64,000 nucleotides of DNA from Rhizobium sp. BK313 (GCF_014193655.1 NZ_JACHZQ010000015.1:16957-80956); one strand, 5' to 3'. Shown: positions 1-9,098, counted from the first letter of the stretch. The notes: generated by a model from the sequence alone, not told the origin. A program made the numbers and translations.

Positions 1-168
1 CTGAGCCGGGTTGGCGACAAGGCGCTGTCGAGTGTCGGTGCCTACCAGCTAGAGGCTGAAGGGATACAGCTTTTCTCGAAAATCGACGGCGATTATTTTA
101 CCATCGTCGGACTGCCGATGCTGCCGCTCCTTCAGCAGCTTCGCGAACTCGGAGTGATCGATGGGTGA
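1..168 (+). CDS. maf: Maf-like nucleotide pyrophosphatase, C-terminal fragment
   Basis: An open frame runs in from the left edge and ends at TGA 166-168, giving the last 55 residues. The fragment contains GAYQLE, then an I-D-G-D-Y-F segment and VGLPMLPLLQQL, which matches the C-terminal end of Maf/YhdE house-cleaning NTP pyrophosphatases. These enzymes hydrolyse non-canonical or modified nucleoside triphosphates. The stop overlaps the aroE start by 8 bp, so the two are probably translationally coupled. The N-terminal half with the nucleotide-binding residues lies outside the window, so the subfamily cannot be assigned. Confidence 0.8.
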   Translation: MSRVGDKALSSVGAYQLEAEGIQLFSKIDGDYFTIVGLPMLPLLQQLRELGVIDG

Positions 169-1018
169 TTCACGTGAAACATTGGGCCCTAATGCTTTTG
201 TCACGGGCTATCCCATCAAGCATTCGCGCTCACCGCTGATCCATGGCCATTGGCTGCGAACACTCGATCTCGTGGGCAGTTATCGCGCGCATGAAGTCTC
301 GCCGGATGATTTTCCGGCCTTCATCGCCTCCTTGAAGGACGGCTCGAGCGGCTTCGTCGGCGGCAATGTGACGATCCCGCACAAGGAGACGGCATTCAGG
401 CTGGCGGATCGACCGGATGAATTGTCCGCGGAGCTCGGTGCTTCGAACACGCTCTGGCTTCAGGACGGCTTGCTGCATGCGACCAACACCGACGGCCGCG
501 GTTTCACGGCCAATCTGGACGAGCGACATCCCGGTTGGGATCATACCGGCCGGGTGGTGATCCTGGGCGCGGGCGGCGCCAGCCGCGCCGTCATCCAGGC
601 GGTCCGGGATCGTGGCATCAAAGAAATTCACGTTGTCAACCGTACTGTCGAACGGGCACAGGATCTGGCGGATCGATTCGGTGAACGCGTCCAAGCCCAT
701 CCGATGGCAGCACTGGATGAGGTGATGCGGGGGGCCGGCCTCTTCGTCAATACCACTTCGCTCGGCATGGACGGCGAGACGGCACCGCGGATCGATTTTT
801 CGCCGCTGGCTGAAAATGCTGTTGTCACCGACATCGTCTATGTGCCGTTGAAAACCCCGTTGCTTGCCCAGGCCGAAGAACAGGGCTTTGCCATTGTCGA
901 CGGTCTCGGCATGTTGTTGCATCAGGCTGTGTCAGGATTCGAAAAATGGTTCGGCAAGCGTCCCGTTGTCGATGAGGCGCTGCGGGCGTTAATCATCGCC
1001 GATATGGAAAAGCACTGA
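161..1018 (+). CDS. aroE: Shikimate dehydrogenase
   Basis: NADP-dependent reduction of 3-dehydroshikimate to shikimate, the fourth step of the shikimate pathway, in the cytoplasm. The 285-residue product has the substrate-binding segment YPIKHSRSPLIH near residue 18, the GNVTIPHKE motif with the catalytic lysine near residue 75, and a glycine-rich GAGGASRAV nucleotide-binding loop near residue 137. Length is normal for AroE. It starts inside the end of maf (8 bp overlap) and its TGA shares a base with the coaE ATG, so maf-aroE-coaE is read as one coupled operon. Confidence 0.96.
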   Translation: MGDSRETLGPNAFVTGYPIKHSRSPLIHGHWLRTLDLVGSYRAHEVSPDDFPAFIASLKDGSSGFVGGNVTIPHKETAFRLADRPDELSAELGASNTLWLQDGLLHATNTDGRGFTANLDERHPGWDHTGRVVILGAGGASRAVIQAVRDRGIKEIHVVNRTVERAQDLADRFGERVQAHPMAALDEVMRGAGLFVNTTSLGMDGETAPRIDFSPLAENAVVTDIVYVPLKTPLLAQAEEQGFAIVDGLGMLLHQAVSGFEKWFGKRPVVDEALRALIIADMEKH

Positions 1019-1635
1019 TGATCCGCGTTGGCCTCACCGGATCGATCGGCATGGGAAAATCGACGTCGGGGAAGCTCTTCGCCGAAGCCGGTATCCCCGT
1101 AAATGACGCCGACGCAGTGGTGCATGATCTCTACAACGGCGAGGCCGTCCCTCTGGTGGAAGCCGCTTTTCCAGGAACGACGAAGGATGGGGCTGTCGAT
1201 CGACAGGAGCTTGGCCGCAAACTTGCTGCCGACCCCTCCGGTTTCAAACGACTGGAAGCCATCGTCCATCCGCTGGTCCGACAGCGCGAGCGGACGTTTC
1301 TGGACCATCAACGTGCCGCCGGGGCGGATATCGTCGTGCTCGATATTCCGCTCCTGTTCGAGACCGGCGCCGATGAAAGGGTCAACAAAATCGTCGTCGT
1401 CAGCTGCGATCCACAGATTCAAAGGCAAAGAGTGCTTGCCCGACCGGGCATGACTGAGGAAAAATTCAATATGATTCTCTCCCGCCAGACGCCGGATGCG
1501 GAGAAGCGGGCACGGGCCGATTACATCATCGACACCGGCCACAGCATGGACGCGGCGCGGAAGCAGGTCAGAGACATCATAGCGGACCTGCGGCAGCAGT
1601 CGGCGGATAACGAACCTACTGGCGGAGAGCCCTGA
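1018..1635 (+). CDS. coaE: Dephospho-CoA kinase
   Basis: Final step of coenzyme A synthesis, phosphorylating the ribose 3'-hydroxyl of dephospho-CoA. The 205-residue protein begins almost at its P-loop (GLTGSIGMGKST, residues 5-16) and keeps the DADAVVHDLY segment near residue 30 that is typical of CoaE. Its ATG overlaps the aroE stop by one base. The next gene, dnaQ, starts one base after its stop, so all four genes at this edge form a compact operon. The C-terminus is slightly extended and hydrophilic. Confidence 0.95.
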   Translation: MIRVGLTGSIGMGKSTSGKLFAEAGIPVNDADAVVHDLYNGEAVPLVEAAFPGTTKDGAVDRQELGRKLAADPSGFKRLEAIVHPLVRQRERTFLDHQRAAGADIVVLDIPLLFETGADERVNKIVVVSCDPQIQRQRVLARPGMTEEKFNMILSRQTPDAEKRARADYIIDTGHSMDAARKQVRDIIADLRQQSADNEPTGGEP

Positions 1636-1636
1636 T

Positions 1637-2353
1637 ATGCGCGAAATCATTTTCGATACGGAAACGACCGGCCTGGACAACAGAGCCGACCGCGTCATCG
1701 AAATCGGCGGCATCGAGCTTTTCAATCATTTTCCCACCGGCAAGACCATCCATCTCTATATCAATCCCGGCGACCGCAAGGTTCACCCGGATGCGCTTGC
1801 CGTGCACGGAATCACCGACGAATTCTTGAAGGACAAGCCGCCCTTTGCCGATGTTGTTGAGGAGATCCTCATGTTTTTCGGCGAAGCGAAGTGGATCGCC
1901 CATAATGCGACTTTCGACATGGGCTTCGTGAATGCCGAATTCGCGCGGCTCGGCCGGCCGCCGATCCTGCCCGACACGGTGATCGATACGCTGGCCATGG
2001 CGCGGCGCAAACATCCGATGGGGCCGAACTCACTGGATGCACTCTGCCGGCGCTATGGCATCGATAATTCCCACCGCACCAAACACGGCGCGCTTCTCGA
2101 TTCCGAGCTGCTGGCGGAAGTCTATATCGAGATGATCGGCGGACGGCAGACGGCTCTTGGCCTCGGCAGCATCAACGGTTCATCCGCACGGTCCCGGCAG
2201 GCCGACGATGCGGGAGAGATCGTTGCGGATATCCTCGTGCGGCCGAAGCCTCTGGCAGGCAGATTGAGCCAGACCGAGTTGGAAGATCACGCCGCGCTGA
2301 TTGCCAAGCTTGGCGAAAAAGGCATCTGGTCGAAATACCGCGCTTTGAACTGA
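1637..2353 (+). CDS. dnaQ: DNA polymerase III epsilon subunit (proofreading 3'-5' exonuclease)
   Basis: The proofreading exonuclease of the replicative polymerase. The 238-residue product opens with the Exo I motif FDTETTGLD (residues 5-13, metal ligands D and E), has an Exo II region HNATFDMGF near residue 92, and an Exo III region around residues 150-160 (HRTKHGALLDSELL), in the DEDDh arrangement. The C-terminal tail is the part expected to bind the polymerase alpha subunit. It lies one base after coaE, and a bidirectional terminator separates it from convergent secB. Confidence 0.95.
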   Translation: MREIIFDTETTGLDNRADRVIEIGGIELFNHFPTGKTIHLYINPGDRKVHPDALAVHGITDEFLKDKPPFADVVEEILMFFGEAKWIAHNATFDMGFVNAEFARLGRPPILPDTVIDTLAMARRKHPMGPNSLDALCRRYGIDNSHRTKHGALLDSELLAEVYIEMIGGRQTALGLGSINGSSARSRQADDAGEIVADILVRPKPLAGRLSQTELEDHAALIAKLGEKGIWSKYRALN

Positions 2354-2376
2354 AGAATATTTCAAGCCGCCAAAAG

Positions 2377-2407
2377 AAAATGCCCGAATCGCAATCCGGG
2401 CATTTTT
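2377..2407. terminator. Bidirectional terminator between dnaQ and secB
   Basis: Inverted repeat AAAATGCCCG / CGGGCATTTT with a 10-nt loop, with A-rich sequence on the left and a T run on the right. It sits between the convergent dnaQ and secB stops and could serve both transcripts. Confidence 0.85.
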
Positions 2408-2434
2408 ATTTCCATCGATGGAATAGACAGAAGC

Positions 2435-2917
2435 TTAGTTCGGAACCGCTTCGACCTGGGCGCGGGCCTGTTCTTCGGCGACACGCTGTGTGAACATCTG
2501 CGCGAAATCAATAGGATCGATCATCAGTGGCGGGAAGCCGCCATTGCGGGTGACGTCGGCGATGATCTGACGGGCGAAGGGGAACAGCAGGCGTGGGCAC
2601 TCGATGAAGAGCAGCGGCAGCATGTGTTCCTGCGGGAAACCGGTGACGCGGAAAACGCCGCCATAGACCAGCTCGGTGTGGAAGAGAACCCGTTCACCGT
2701 CCTTCGCCTCGGCATTCAGCGTCAACACGACGTCGAAATCCGATTCAGACAGCGGGTTGGCGTTGACGTTAACATTGATGTTTATATCGGGGGCGTTTTC
2801 CCGGGCCTGCAGCGAGCGCGGAGCACCAGGATTTTCGAAGGAAAGATCCTTGGTGTATTGAGCAAGGATGGAAAGGCTCGGGCTGGCTGCACCGTTGCCG
2901 CTGTTCTCGTTGGCCAT
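2435..2917 (-). CDS. secB: Protein-export chaperone SecB
   Basis: Cytoplasmic homotetrameric chaperone that keeps preproteins unfolded and delivers them to SecA. The product is about 160 residues, normal for alphaproteobacterial SecB, with the conserved VYGGVFRV strand and a C-terminal region rich in small and acidic residues. I chose the ATG at 2917 (MANENSG) rather than an in-frame ATG 21 bases upstream because GAGGAA lies at a good distance before it. It follows the fxsA-like gene on the same strand with a gap of about 95 bp. Confidence 0.95.
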   Translation of the reverse strand: MANENSGNGAASPSLSILAQYTKDLSFENPGAPRSLQARENAPDININVNVNANPLSESDFDVVLTLNAEAKDGERVLFHTELVYGGVFRVTGFPQEHMLPLLFIECPRLLFPFARQIIADVTRNGGFPPLMIDPIDFAQMFTQRVAEEQARAQVEAVPN

Positions 2918-3012
2918 GGGGGTTTCCTCTGACGTCAATGGGTGTCGCCATCTAGCATTTCGAATAAGGGCTTACAACCCTTGAGGCTCCGGCCATTTTC
3001 GGCCGCTTTGGC

Positions 3013-3543
3013 CTATTCTTCAAGGCGTTTTTGATCAGACCAAGGCGAGTTGCGATTGGGCTCGCGATGAAAATCGGTCTCATCGAGATCGACAACGCCT
3101 CCCGCTCCGCGCGGCCGGGTTTTGGGGCTGGGACCTTGGTTCGGGCCTTGCCCAGTTCCATGTCTGAAGGCGCGCGAGCCGCCCAGAACGACGATGCGTT
3201 TCCGCAGGACCTTCCAGGCGAGTTCACGCACCGCCGGAATGAAGAGCAGCAATCCGATAATATCAGAAATGAAGCCGGGCAGCATCAAGAGGAATGCGGC
3301 AACGACGATCATGGCGCCATGCACCATCTCGCGTCCGGGGTCGCCACCGTTGCGGCTCTCGGCCGAAATGCGCTGCAGGATGCCGATGCCCTGGATTCTG
3401 AGAAGGGCAGCGCCCAATAGGGCGCTGAGGATGACCAGCGCCAATGTTGCCCAGACGCCGACCATCTTGCCGACGATGATGAAACCGGCGATTTCGGCAA
3501 GCGGCATCAGAAAGACGAAGATAGGAACAAGGGATAGGCGCAT
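3013..3543 (-). CDS. fxsA: FxsA family membrane protein
   Basis: A small membrane protein of 176 residues. The first about 100 residues are hydrophobic, with segments beginning LVPIFVFLMPLAEIAGFIIVG (roughly residues 4-24), residues 28-45 and about 75-100. The rest is a hydrophilic tail rich in Gly, Pro and Arg. In E. coli, FxsA overproduction relieves phage T7 exclusion by the F plasmid; its cellular role is unclear. It lies upstream of secB on the same strand and is divergent from the Tim44-like gene, an order I associate with Rhizobiales. Confidence 0.88.
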   Translation of the reverse strand: MRLSLVPIFVFLMPLAEIAGFIIVGKMVGVWATLALVILSALLGAALLRIQGIGILQRISAESRNGGDPGREMVHGAMIVVAAFLLMLPGFISDIIGLLLFIPAVRELAWKVLRKRIVVLGGSRAFRHGTGQGPNQGPSPKTRPRGAGGVVDLDETDFHREPNRNSPWSDQKRLEE

Positions 3544-3688
3544 GTTAACGTGTCCTGGAAGCGGGCTTATATGCTTAGCGTTAGTCCATCGCGCATAATA
3601 AAGATACCAGTCCGCTATTTGAATGATAGATGGATGCGGACTATATGGGGATTGAAACTCTCAATTTTAACGGTGGTTCCGACACGAG

Positions 3689-4390
3689 ATGGGTGCAAAC
3701 GACTTTGTGACGATCTTTTTCCTGGTGGCGGCGGTGCTGATCTTCTTTCAGCTGCGTAGCGTCCTTGGCCGCCGCACGGGGAATGAGAAGCCGCCGCGCG
3801 ATCTCTATGGTTCTCCCGATTCGGCTACCGGTCCGACTGTGCCCGATGCCGGCAAGGTGGTGACCCTGCCGCGCCGCGATGCGGCGGAGGATGAAGACCG
3901 CTTTGCCGCCATCGACGCCTTTGCGGCAGCCGGTACGGCGCTCAATGATTCGTTGCGCGAACTCAGCAAGGCCGACCCCACCTTCAATCCGAAGGAATTC
4001 GTCAACGGGGCGCGCATGGCCTACGAGATGATCGTCATGGCGTTTGCCGATGGCGACCGCAAGGCGCTGAAGGGTCTGTTGTCGCGAGAGGTCTATGAGG
4101 GTTTCGACGCTGCCATTACCGAGCGCGAGACCAAAGGTGAAAAGGTGAAGTCAACTTTTGTCGGCATCGACAAGGCCGACATCGTCAGCGCTGAGATGAA
4201 GGGGACGGAAGCTTTCGTGACGATGCGTATCGTCAGCCAGATGATTTCGGCGACCTACGACAAGACCGACACGCTTATCGATGGTGATGCCGAAGCCGTG
4301 GCCGAGATCAGCGATCTCTGGACCTTTGCCCGCGACAGCCGTTCGCGCGATCCGAACTGGAAACTCGTGGCGACCGAATCCGAACAATGA
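3689..4390 (+). CDS. Tim44-like domain protein (TimA type)
   Basis: A 233-residue protein with one N-terminal membrane segment (about residues 5-22, VTIFFLVAAVLIFFQL), a polar linker, and a C-terminal domain (about residues 90-230) resembling the matrix domain of mitochondrial Tim44. Alphaproteobacterial TimA proteins are membrane-anchored homologues whose client is not firmly established. The stop overlaps the mltA start by 4 bp (ATGA), the first of three such overlaps in a four-gene cluster. The family call rests on the length, the layout and the mltA neighbour. Confidence 0.85.
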   Translation: MGANDFVTIFFLVAAVLIFFQLRSVLGRRTGNEKPPRDLYGSPDSATGPTVPDAGKVVTLPRRDAAEDEDRFAAIDAFAAAGTALNDSLRELSKADPTFNPKEFVNGARMAYEMIVMAFADGDRKALKGLLSREVYEGFDAAITERETKGEKVKSTFVGIDKADIVSAEMKGTEAFVTMRIVSQMISATYDKTDTLIDGDAEAVAEISDLWTFARDSRSRDPNWKLVATESEQ

Positions 4391-5505
4391 CGACTCCATC
4401 GCAGGATTTCAGGCTTGAGCCGGCAACCTTCGCCGATCTGAAGGGCTGGAAGGACGACGATCCCTCCGGCCTTTTTCGTGCCATGAAGGACTGTCGGGCT
4501 TATATCAGGGACGTGAAGCCTTACCGCACCGGTGCTACCGGTTTGACCGCAAGTGATCTCCTCACCTTGCTCGATGATGCAAAGGATTGCGAGCCGAAGG
4601 ACGCGGCCGAAGCCCGAGCGTTTTTCGAGCAACGCTGCCGGCCCTTCTTCATTCGCCGCGGCGACGGCGTCAGGGGTTTCGTGACCGCCTTCTACGAGCC
4701 GGAGATCGCAGTTTCCGCGACGCCGGACGAGATCTATTGCTATCCCTTCTATCGCCGCCCGGACGATCTGATCGATCTGGATGATGGGAGCAGACCCGCG
4801 GAGCTCGATTCGTCCTATATGTTTGGTCGCTTGGACAACGGCACCGTCTCCGCCTATCCCGACCGTGGTGAGATCGATCGCGGTTGTCTCGAGGGCAGGG
4901 GCCTGGAGATTGCCTGGGCGAAGTCCAAGGTGGATGTCTTCTTCGTGCATGTGCAGGGCGCCGCGAGGCTGCGCTATCCCGATGGGCGCATGGGCCGCAT
5001 TACCTATGCCGCCAAGGCCGGCCATCCGTTCTCGGCTGTCGGCCGTCTGCTGATCGAGCGCGGTGTACTCGACCGCGCGACGATTTCGATGCAGACGATC
5101 CGCGATTGGCTCTATGCTCATCCGCAGGAGGTCGATCAGGTCCTGTGGCATAACAGGTCCTATATTTTCTTCCGCGAGGCCGATGTCAGCGATCCGGCGC
5201 TTGGTCCGATCGCAGCGGCGAAGGTGCCGTTGGTCGCCGGCCGCTCGCTGGCGGTCGATCGCCTGATCCACACCTTCGGCTTCCCTTTCTTCATCCAGTC
5301 GGAAAGCCTGACGCATCTCGATGGCGGCAAGCCTTTTGGGCGGCTGATGCTGGCGCTCGACACCGGCTCGGCGATCGTCGGCCCGGCGCGCGGAGATATC
5401 TTTACCGGTTCCGGCTACGATGCCGGAGAGCTTGCCGGTACCGTGCGCAACGACGCGGATTTTTATATATTGGTTCCGAAGGCGGCAGCTCAGAGGTTCG
5501 GCTGA
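4387..5505 (+). CDS. mltA: Lytic murein transglycosylase A (MltA) family protein
   Basis: MltA enzymes cleave the MurNAc-GlcNAc bond of peptidoglycan to give 1,6-anhydro ends. The 372-residue product contains GFVTAFYEPEI near residue 97, VHVQGAARL near residue 194 and a C-terminal 3D domain with LALDTGSAIVGPARGDIF (about residues 320-337), whose Asp pair matches the catalytic region. From the coupled ATG there is no signal peptide or lipobox: the N-terminus is polar (MTTPSQDFRLEPATF). This is odd for an enzyme that acts in the periplasm. It is coupled to the Tim44-like gene (4 bp overlap) and to smr (1 bp overlap). Confidence 0.9.
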   Translation: MTTPSQDFRLEPATFADLKGWKDDDPSGLFRAMKDCRAYIRDVKPYRTGATGLTASDLLTLLDDAKDCEPKDAAEARAFFEQRCRPFFIRRGDGVRGFVTAFYEPEIAVSATPDEIYCYPFYRRPDDLIDLDDGSRPAELDSSYMFGRLDNGTVSAYPDRGEIDRGCLEGRGLEIAWAKSKVDVFFVHVQGAARLRYPDGRMGRITYAAKAGHPFSAVGRLLIERGVLDRATISMQTIRDWLYAHPQEVDQVLWHNRSYIFFREADVSDPALGPIAAAKVPLVAGRSLAVDRLIHTFGFPFFIQSESLTHLDGGKPFGRLMLALDTGSAIVGPARGDIFTGSGYDAGELAGTVRNDADFYILVPKAAAQRFG

Positions 5506-6089
5506 TGGCTTCAGATCGACAAACCAAGGAACGAAAGCTCAGCACGGACGAACGCATCCTCTGGGGCAAAGTCGCGAAAAGCACCCGGCCATTGCCGGAG
5601 CGACTTGCCGATATAGAGGCTTTCGACGAGGTTCTGGCGGCGGAGGCGCAGGCTGAGGAAACCGCACGCGCCGAAAAGGCGAGAGTCACGGCAGCGTCCA
5701 CCGATCCGCAAATTTCGCCGCCACCGGCAAAACAGCCTTCCGGCACACACCAGCCGCTGGAGCGGCCGGTCAAGCGCAAGATCGCCAAGGGCCGGCTGGC
5801 GCTGGAAGCGCGGATCGACCTCCACGGGCTGATCCAGAGCGAAGCGCATGCCATGCTTCTGGATTTCCTCCTCCGGGCACATCAACGCGGTCTTCGCCAC
5901 GTGCTCGTCATCACCGGCAAGGGCAGTTCCATGGGCAGCGAGGGCGCCTTGAAGCGCGCCGTACCGATGTGGTTTTCGAAGCCCGAATTCCGCTTCCTGA
6001 TCTCCTCTTACGAGACCGCGGCGCAGCACCATGGCGGCGACGGCGCCCTCTATATCCGCCTGTCGCGACTGAAAGGGGACAGGCTGTGA
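5505..6089 (+). CDS. Smr domain protein
   Basis: A 194-residue protein with a charged N-terminal half and a C-terminal Smr (MutS2-related) domain from about residue 95. It contains the LDLHG-type motif IDLHGL and the ITGKGS motif near residue 140, both typical of Smr endonuclease domains acting on nucleic acid. The N-terminal part is Ala/Glu-rich and probably disordered. Overlaps join it to mltA (1 bp) and to the next regulator gene (4 bp). Its target is unknown. Confidence 0.9.
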   Translation: MASDRQTKERKLSTDERILWGKVAKSTRPLPERLADIEAFDEVLAAEAQAEETARAEKARVTAASTDPQISPPPAKQPSGTHQPLERPVKRKIAKGRLALEARIDLHGLIQSEAHAMLLDFLLRAHQRGLRHVLVITGKGSSMGSEGALKRAVPMWFSKPEFRFLISSYETAAQHHGGDGALYIRLSRLKGDRL

Positions 6090-6451
6090 CCCCGTTCGGC
6101 GAAGCGGTGAGAAAACTCAGGGCGCGAAAAGGTGTCTCGCAGAAGGAAATGGCCGCGGCCCTGAACGTGACTCCGGCTTATTTATCTGCCTTAGAACATG
6201 GAAAGCGCGGCACACCGACCTTCGATCTGCTGCAGCGCATAGCCGGATACTTCAACATCATCTGGGACGAGGCAGAAGAATTGTTCCTGCTGGCGCGCTT
6301 TTCCGACCCGCGTGTCGTCATCGATACCTCGGGCCTAGCGCCCGAATATACGGCCCTGGTCAATCGCTTGGCAGGCCGGATTCGCAGTCTCGATGCGGCG
6401 ACAATTAGGGAACTGTCCCTGGTTCTCGAAAATGCCGGTAAAAGCGGCTGA
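6086..6451 (+). CDS. XRE-family helix-turn-helix transcriptional regulator
   Basis: A 121-residue DNA-binding protein with an N-terminal Cro/C1-type HTH (about residues 5-60), including GVSQKEMAAALNVTPAYLSALE. The C-terminal part is helical and lacks a recognisable ligand domain. I chose the GTG at 6086, which overlaps the smr stop by 4 bp and has AAAGGGGA upstream; a longer open frame upstream would run far into smr. It ends 148 bp before gyrB. Targets are unknown. The coupled gene order suggests it belongs to the tim44-mltA-smr operon. Confidence 0.88.
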   Translation: MTPFGEAVRKLRARKGVSQKEMAAALNVTPAYLSALEHGKRGTPTFDLLQRIAGYFNIIWDEAEELFLLARFSDPRVVIDTSGLAPEYTALVNRLAGRIRSLDAATIRELSLVLENAGKSG

Positions 6452-6599
6452 AAACCGCCTTAATCCCCTGCTTTATGCCTGATATGGGGGCCTTCCGTTT
6501 GGAAGTTCGGGGTGAAACATCCTATATTCAGGGAAAGAAGAACTGCTGATTCGGTAGAGATCGGCGGTGTTCTCTAAAACACTGGAAAGACTTCAATAA

Positions 6600-9032
6600 A
6601 TGACCGACACATCCGTAACCGAAAACGGCGGTAATGCCGAGTATGGCGCAGATTCCATCAAGGTTCTTAAGGGCCTTGATGCGGTGCGTAAGCGTCCCGG
6701 CATGTACATCGGCGACACGGATGACGGCTCTGGCCTGCATCACATGGTTTATGAGGTCGTCGACAACGCCATCGACGAGGCGTTGGCCGGCCATGCCGAC
6801 ATCGTCACGGTGACACTCAATCCCGATGGCTCGGTGACCGTCACCGACAACGGCCGCGGCATCCCGACGGATATCCATACCGGTGAAGGCATTTCCGCAG
6901 CCGAAGTCATCATGACCCAGCTACATGCCGGCGGTAAGTTCGACCAGAACTCCTATAAGGTCTCCGGCGGCCTGCATGGCGTCGGGGTCTCCGTCGTCAA
7001 CGCGCTGTCCGTCTGGCTGAAACTGAAAATCCGCCGCCAGGGCAAGATCCACGAAATGAGCTTTACGCATGGCGTCGCCGATGCGCCGCTGCGCGAGACG
7101 GGCGATGCCACCGAGACCGGCACCGAAGTCAGCTTCATGCCGAGCACATTGACGTTCACCATGACGGAATTCGACTATGGCACGCTGGAGCATCGCCTGC
7201 GCGAACTCGCCTTCCTGAACTCCGGCGTTCGCATTCTCCTCACCGACAAGCGCCATTCCGACATCAGGCAGGAAGAGATGCTCTATGACGGCGGCCTTGA
7301 GGCCTTCGTTGCCTATCTCGACCGCGCCAAGAAGCCGCTGGTCGAAAAGCCGGTTTCCATCCGTGGCGAAAAGGATGGCATCACGGTCGAGGTGGCGATG
7401 TGGTGGAACGACAGCTACCACGAAAACGTGCTCTGCTTCACTAACAACATCCCGCAGCGCGATGGCGGCACTCATATGGCCGGTTTCCGTGGCGCGCTGA
7501 CGCGCCAGATCACCTCCTATGCTGATACGTCTGGGATCACCAAGAGGGAGAAGGTGACGCTGACCGGTGACGACTGCCGCGAAGGCCTGACGGCTGTGCT
7601 TTCGGTAAAAGTTCCGGATCCGAAATTCTCCTCGCAGACCAAGGATAAGCTGGTCTCGTCGGAAGTCCGACCGGTGGTCGAAAGCCTTGTCAACGAGGCA
7701 CTGAGCACCTGGCTGGAGGAGCATCCGTCCGATGCGAAGATCCTAGTCGGCAAGGTGGTTGAAGCCGCCGCCGCCCGCGAAGCCGCCCGCAAGGCGCGTG
7801 AGTTGACCCGGCGCAAGGGCGCGCTCGATATCGCCTCGCTGCCCGGCAAGCTTGCCGATTGCTCTGAACGCGATCCTGCCAAGTCCGAAGTCTTCCTGGT
7901 CGAGGGTGATTCAGCGGGCGGTTCTGCCAAACAGGGCCGTTCGCGCGAAAACCAGGCGATCCTGCCCCTGCGCGGCAAGATCCTCAATGTCGAACGCGCA
8001 CGTTTCGACAAGATGCTGTCGAGCCAGGAAATCGGCACGCTGATCACCGCGCTCGGTACCGGCATCGGCAAGGACGAGTTCAACGCCGACAAGCTGCGCT
8101 ATCACAAGATCATCATCATGACGGACGCCGATGTCGACGGCGCCCATATTCGCACGTTGCTGCTCACCTTCTTTTTCCGGCAGATGCCGGAGCTCATCGA
8201 GCGCGGCCACATCTATATCGCGCAGCCGCCGCTCTATAAGGTGACGCGCGGCAAGTCGGTGCAATATGTGAAGGATGAGAAGGCGCTGGAAGAATACCTG
8301 ATCGGCCAGGGCCTCGAGGATGTCAGCTTGCAGCTCGGCACCGGCGAAGTTCGCGCCGGCCAGGATCTGCGAGAGGTCATTTTCGATGCTCTGCGTCTGC
8401 GCACGCTGCTTGAAAATCTGCATTCTCGCTATAACCGCGCGGTGGTCGAACAAGCGGCGATTGCCGGCGCTCTCAATGCGGAGCTCATCAGCGACCCGGC
8501 TCGTGCCGAGGAATTGGTGAAAAACGTCGCCAAACGGCTCGATATCATTGCCGAAGAGACCGAGCGCGGCTGGGAGGGTGTGCTTACCAGCGAAGGCGGC
8601 TTGCGTTTCGAGCGCATGGTGCGCGGCGTCAAGGAAGTCGTCGTTCTCGACATGGCGCTGATCGGCTCGCAGGATGCGCGCCATATCGATCAGATCGGCT
8701 CGCGCCTCAAGGATATCTACGATCTGCCCCCGAAGCTCGGGCGCCGTGACGGCGAGACCGAAATTTCCGGCCCGCGTATGCTGCTGGAGACGATCTTCGC
8801 CAGCGGGCGCAAGGGTCTCACCATGCAGCGCTACAAGGGCCTCGGCGAGATGAATGCCGAACAGCTTTGGGAAACGACGCTCGATCCGAACGTCCGCTCG
8901 CTGCTGCAGGTCAGGGTTAATGATGCCACCGACGCTGACGGTTTGTTTGCGCGGCTCATGGGTGATGAAGTCGAACCCCGGCGCGAATTCATCCAGGACA
9001 ACGCGCTAAGCGTCGCGAACCTCGATATTTAG
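6600..9032 (+). CDS. gyrB: DNA gyrase subunit B
   Basis: The ATPase subunit of type II topoisomerase GyrA2B2, which introduces negative supercoils. The 810-residue product has the GHKL ATPase N-terminus (KGLDAVRKRPGMYIGD, about residues 25-40; DNGRGIP with GGLHGVG further on), the transducer domain, and a TOPRIM domain with the motif LVEGDSAGGSAKQGR near residue 434 and DADVDGAHI near 510. It ends in the conserved QRYKGLGEMN segment. Length matches alphaproteobacterial GyrB. A strong terminator follows. Confidence 0.98.
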   Translation: MTDTSVTENGGNAEYGADSIKVLKGLDAVRKRPGMYIGDTDDGSGLHHMVYEVVDNAIDEALAGHADIVTVTLNPDGSVTVTDNGRGIPTDIHTGEGISAAEVIMTQLHAGGKFDQNSYKVSGGLHGVGVSVVNALSVWLKLKIRRQGKIHEMSFTHGVADAPLRETGDATETGTEVSFMPSTLTFTMTEFDYGTLEHRLRELAFLNSGVRILLTDKRHSDIRQEEMLYDGGLEAFVAYLDRAKKPLVEKPVSIRGEKDGITVEVAMWWNDSYHENVLCFTNNIPQRDGGTHMAGFRGALTRQITSYADTSGITKREKVTLTGDDCREGLTAVLSVKVPDPKFSSQTKDKLVSSEVRPVVESLVNEALSTWLEEHPSDAKILVGKVVEAAAAREAARKARELTRRKGALDIASLPGKLADCSERDPAKSEVFLVEGDSAGGSAKQGRSRENQAILPLRGKILNVERARFDKMLSSQEIGTLITALGTGIGKDEFNADKLRYHKIIIMTDADVDGAHIRTLLLTFFFRQMPELIERGHIYIAQPPLYKVTRGKSVQYVKDEKALEEYLIGQGLEDVSLQLGTGEVRAGQDLREVIFDALRLRTLLENLHSRYNRAVVEQAAIAGALNAELISDPARAEELVKNVAKRLDIIAEETERGWEGVLTSEGGLRFERMVRGVKEVVVLDMALIGSQDARHIDQIGSRLKDIYDLPPKLGRRDGETEISGPRMLLETIFASGRKGLTMQRYKGLGEMNAEQLWETTLDPNVRSLLQVRVNDATDADGLFARLMGDEVEPRREFIQDNALSVANLDI

Positions 9033-9050
9033 TTACCAATTTCGGAAATA

Positions 9051-9084
9051 AAAAAGGCCCGCCTGATCTTCAGGCGGGCCTTTT
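9051..9084. terminator. Bidirectional terminator between gyrB and nitroreductase gene
   Basis: A perfect 11-bp inverted repeat GGCCCGCCTGA / TCAGGCGGGCC with a 3-nt loop, flanked by A5 on the left and T4 on the right. It sits between convergent genes. Confidence 0.92.
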
Positions 9085-9098
9085 CATTTTGATATCAA

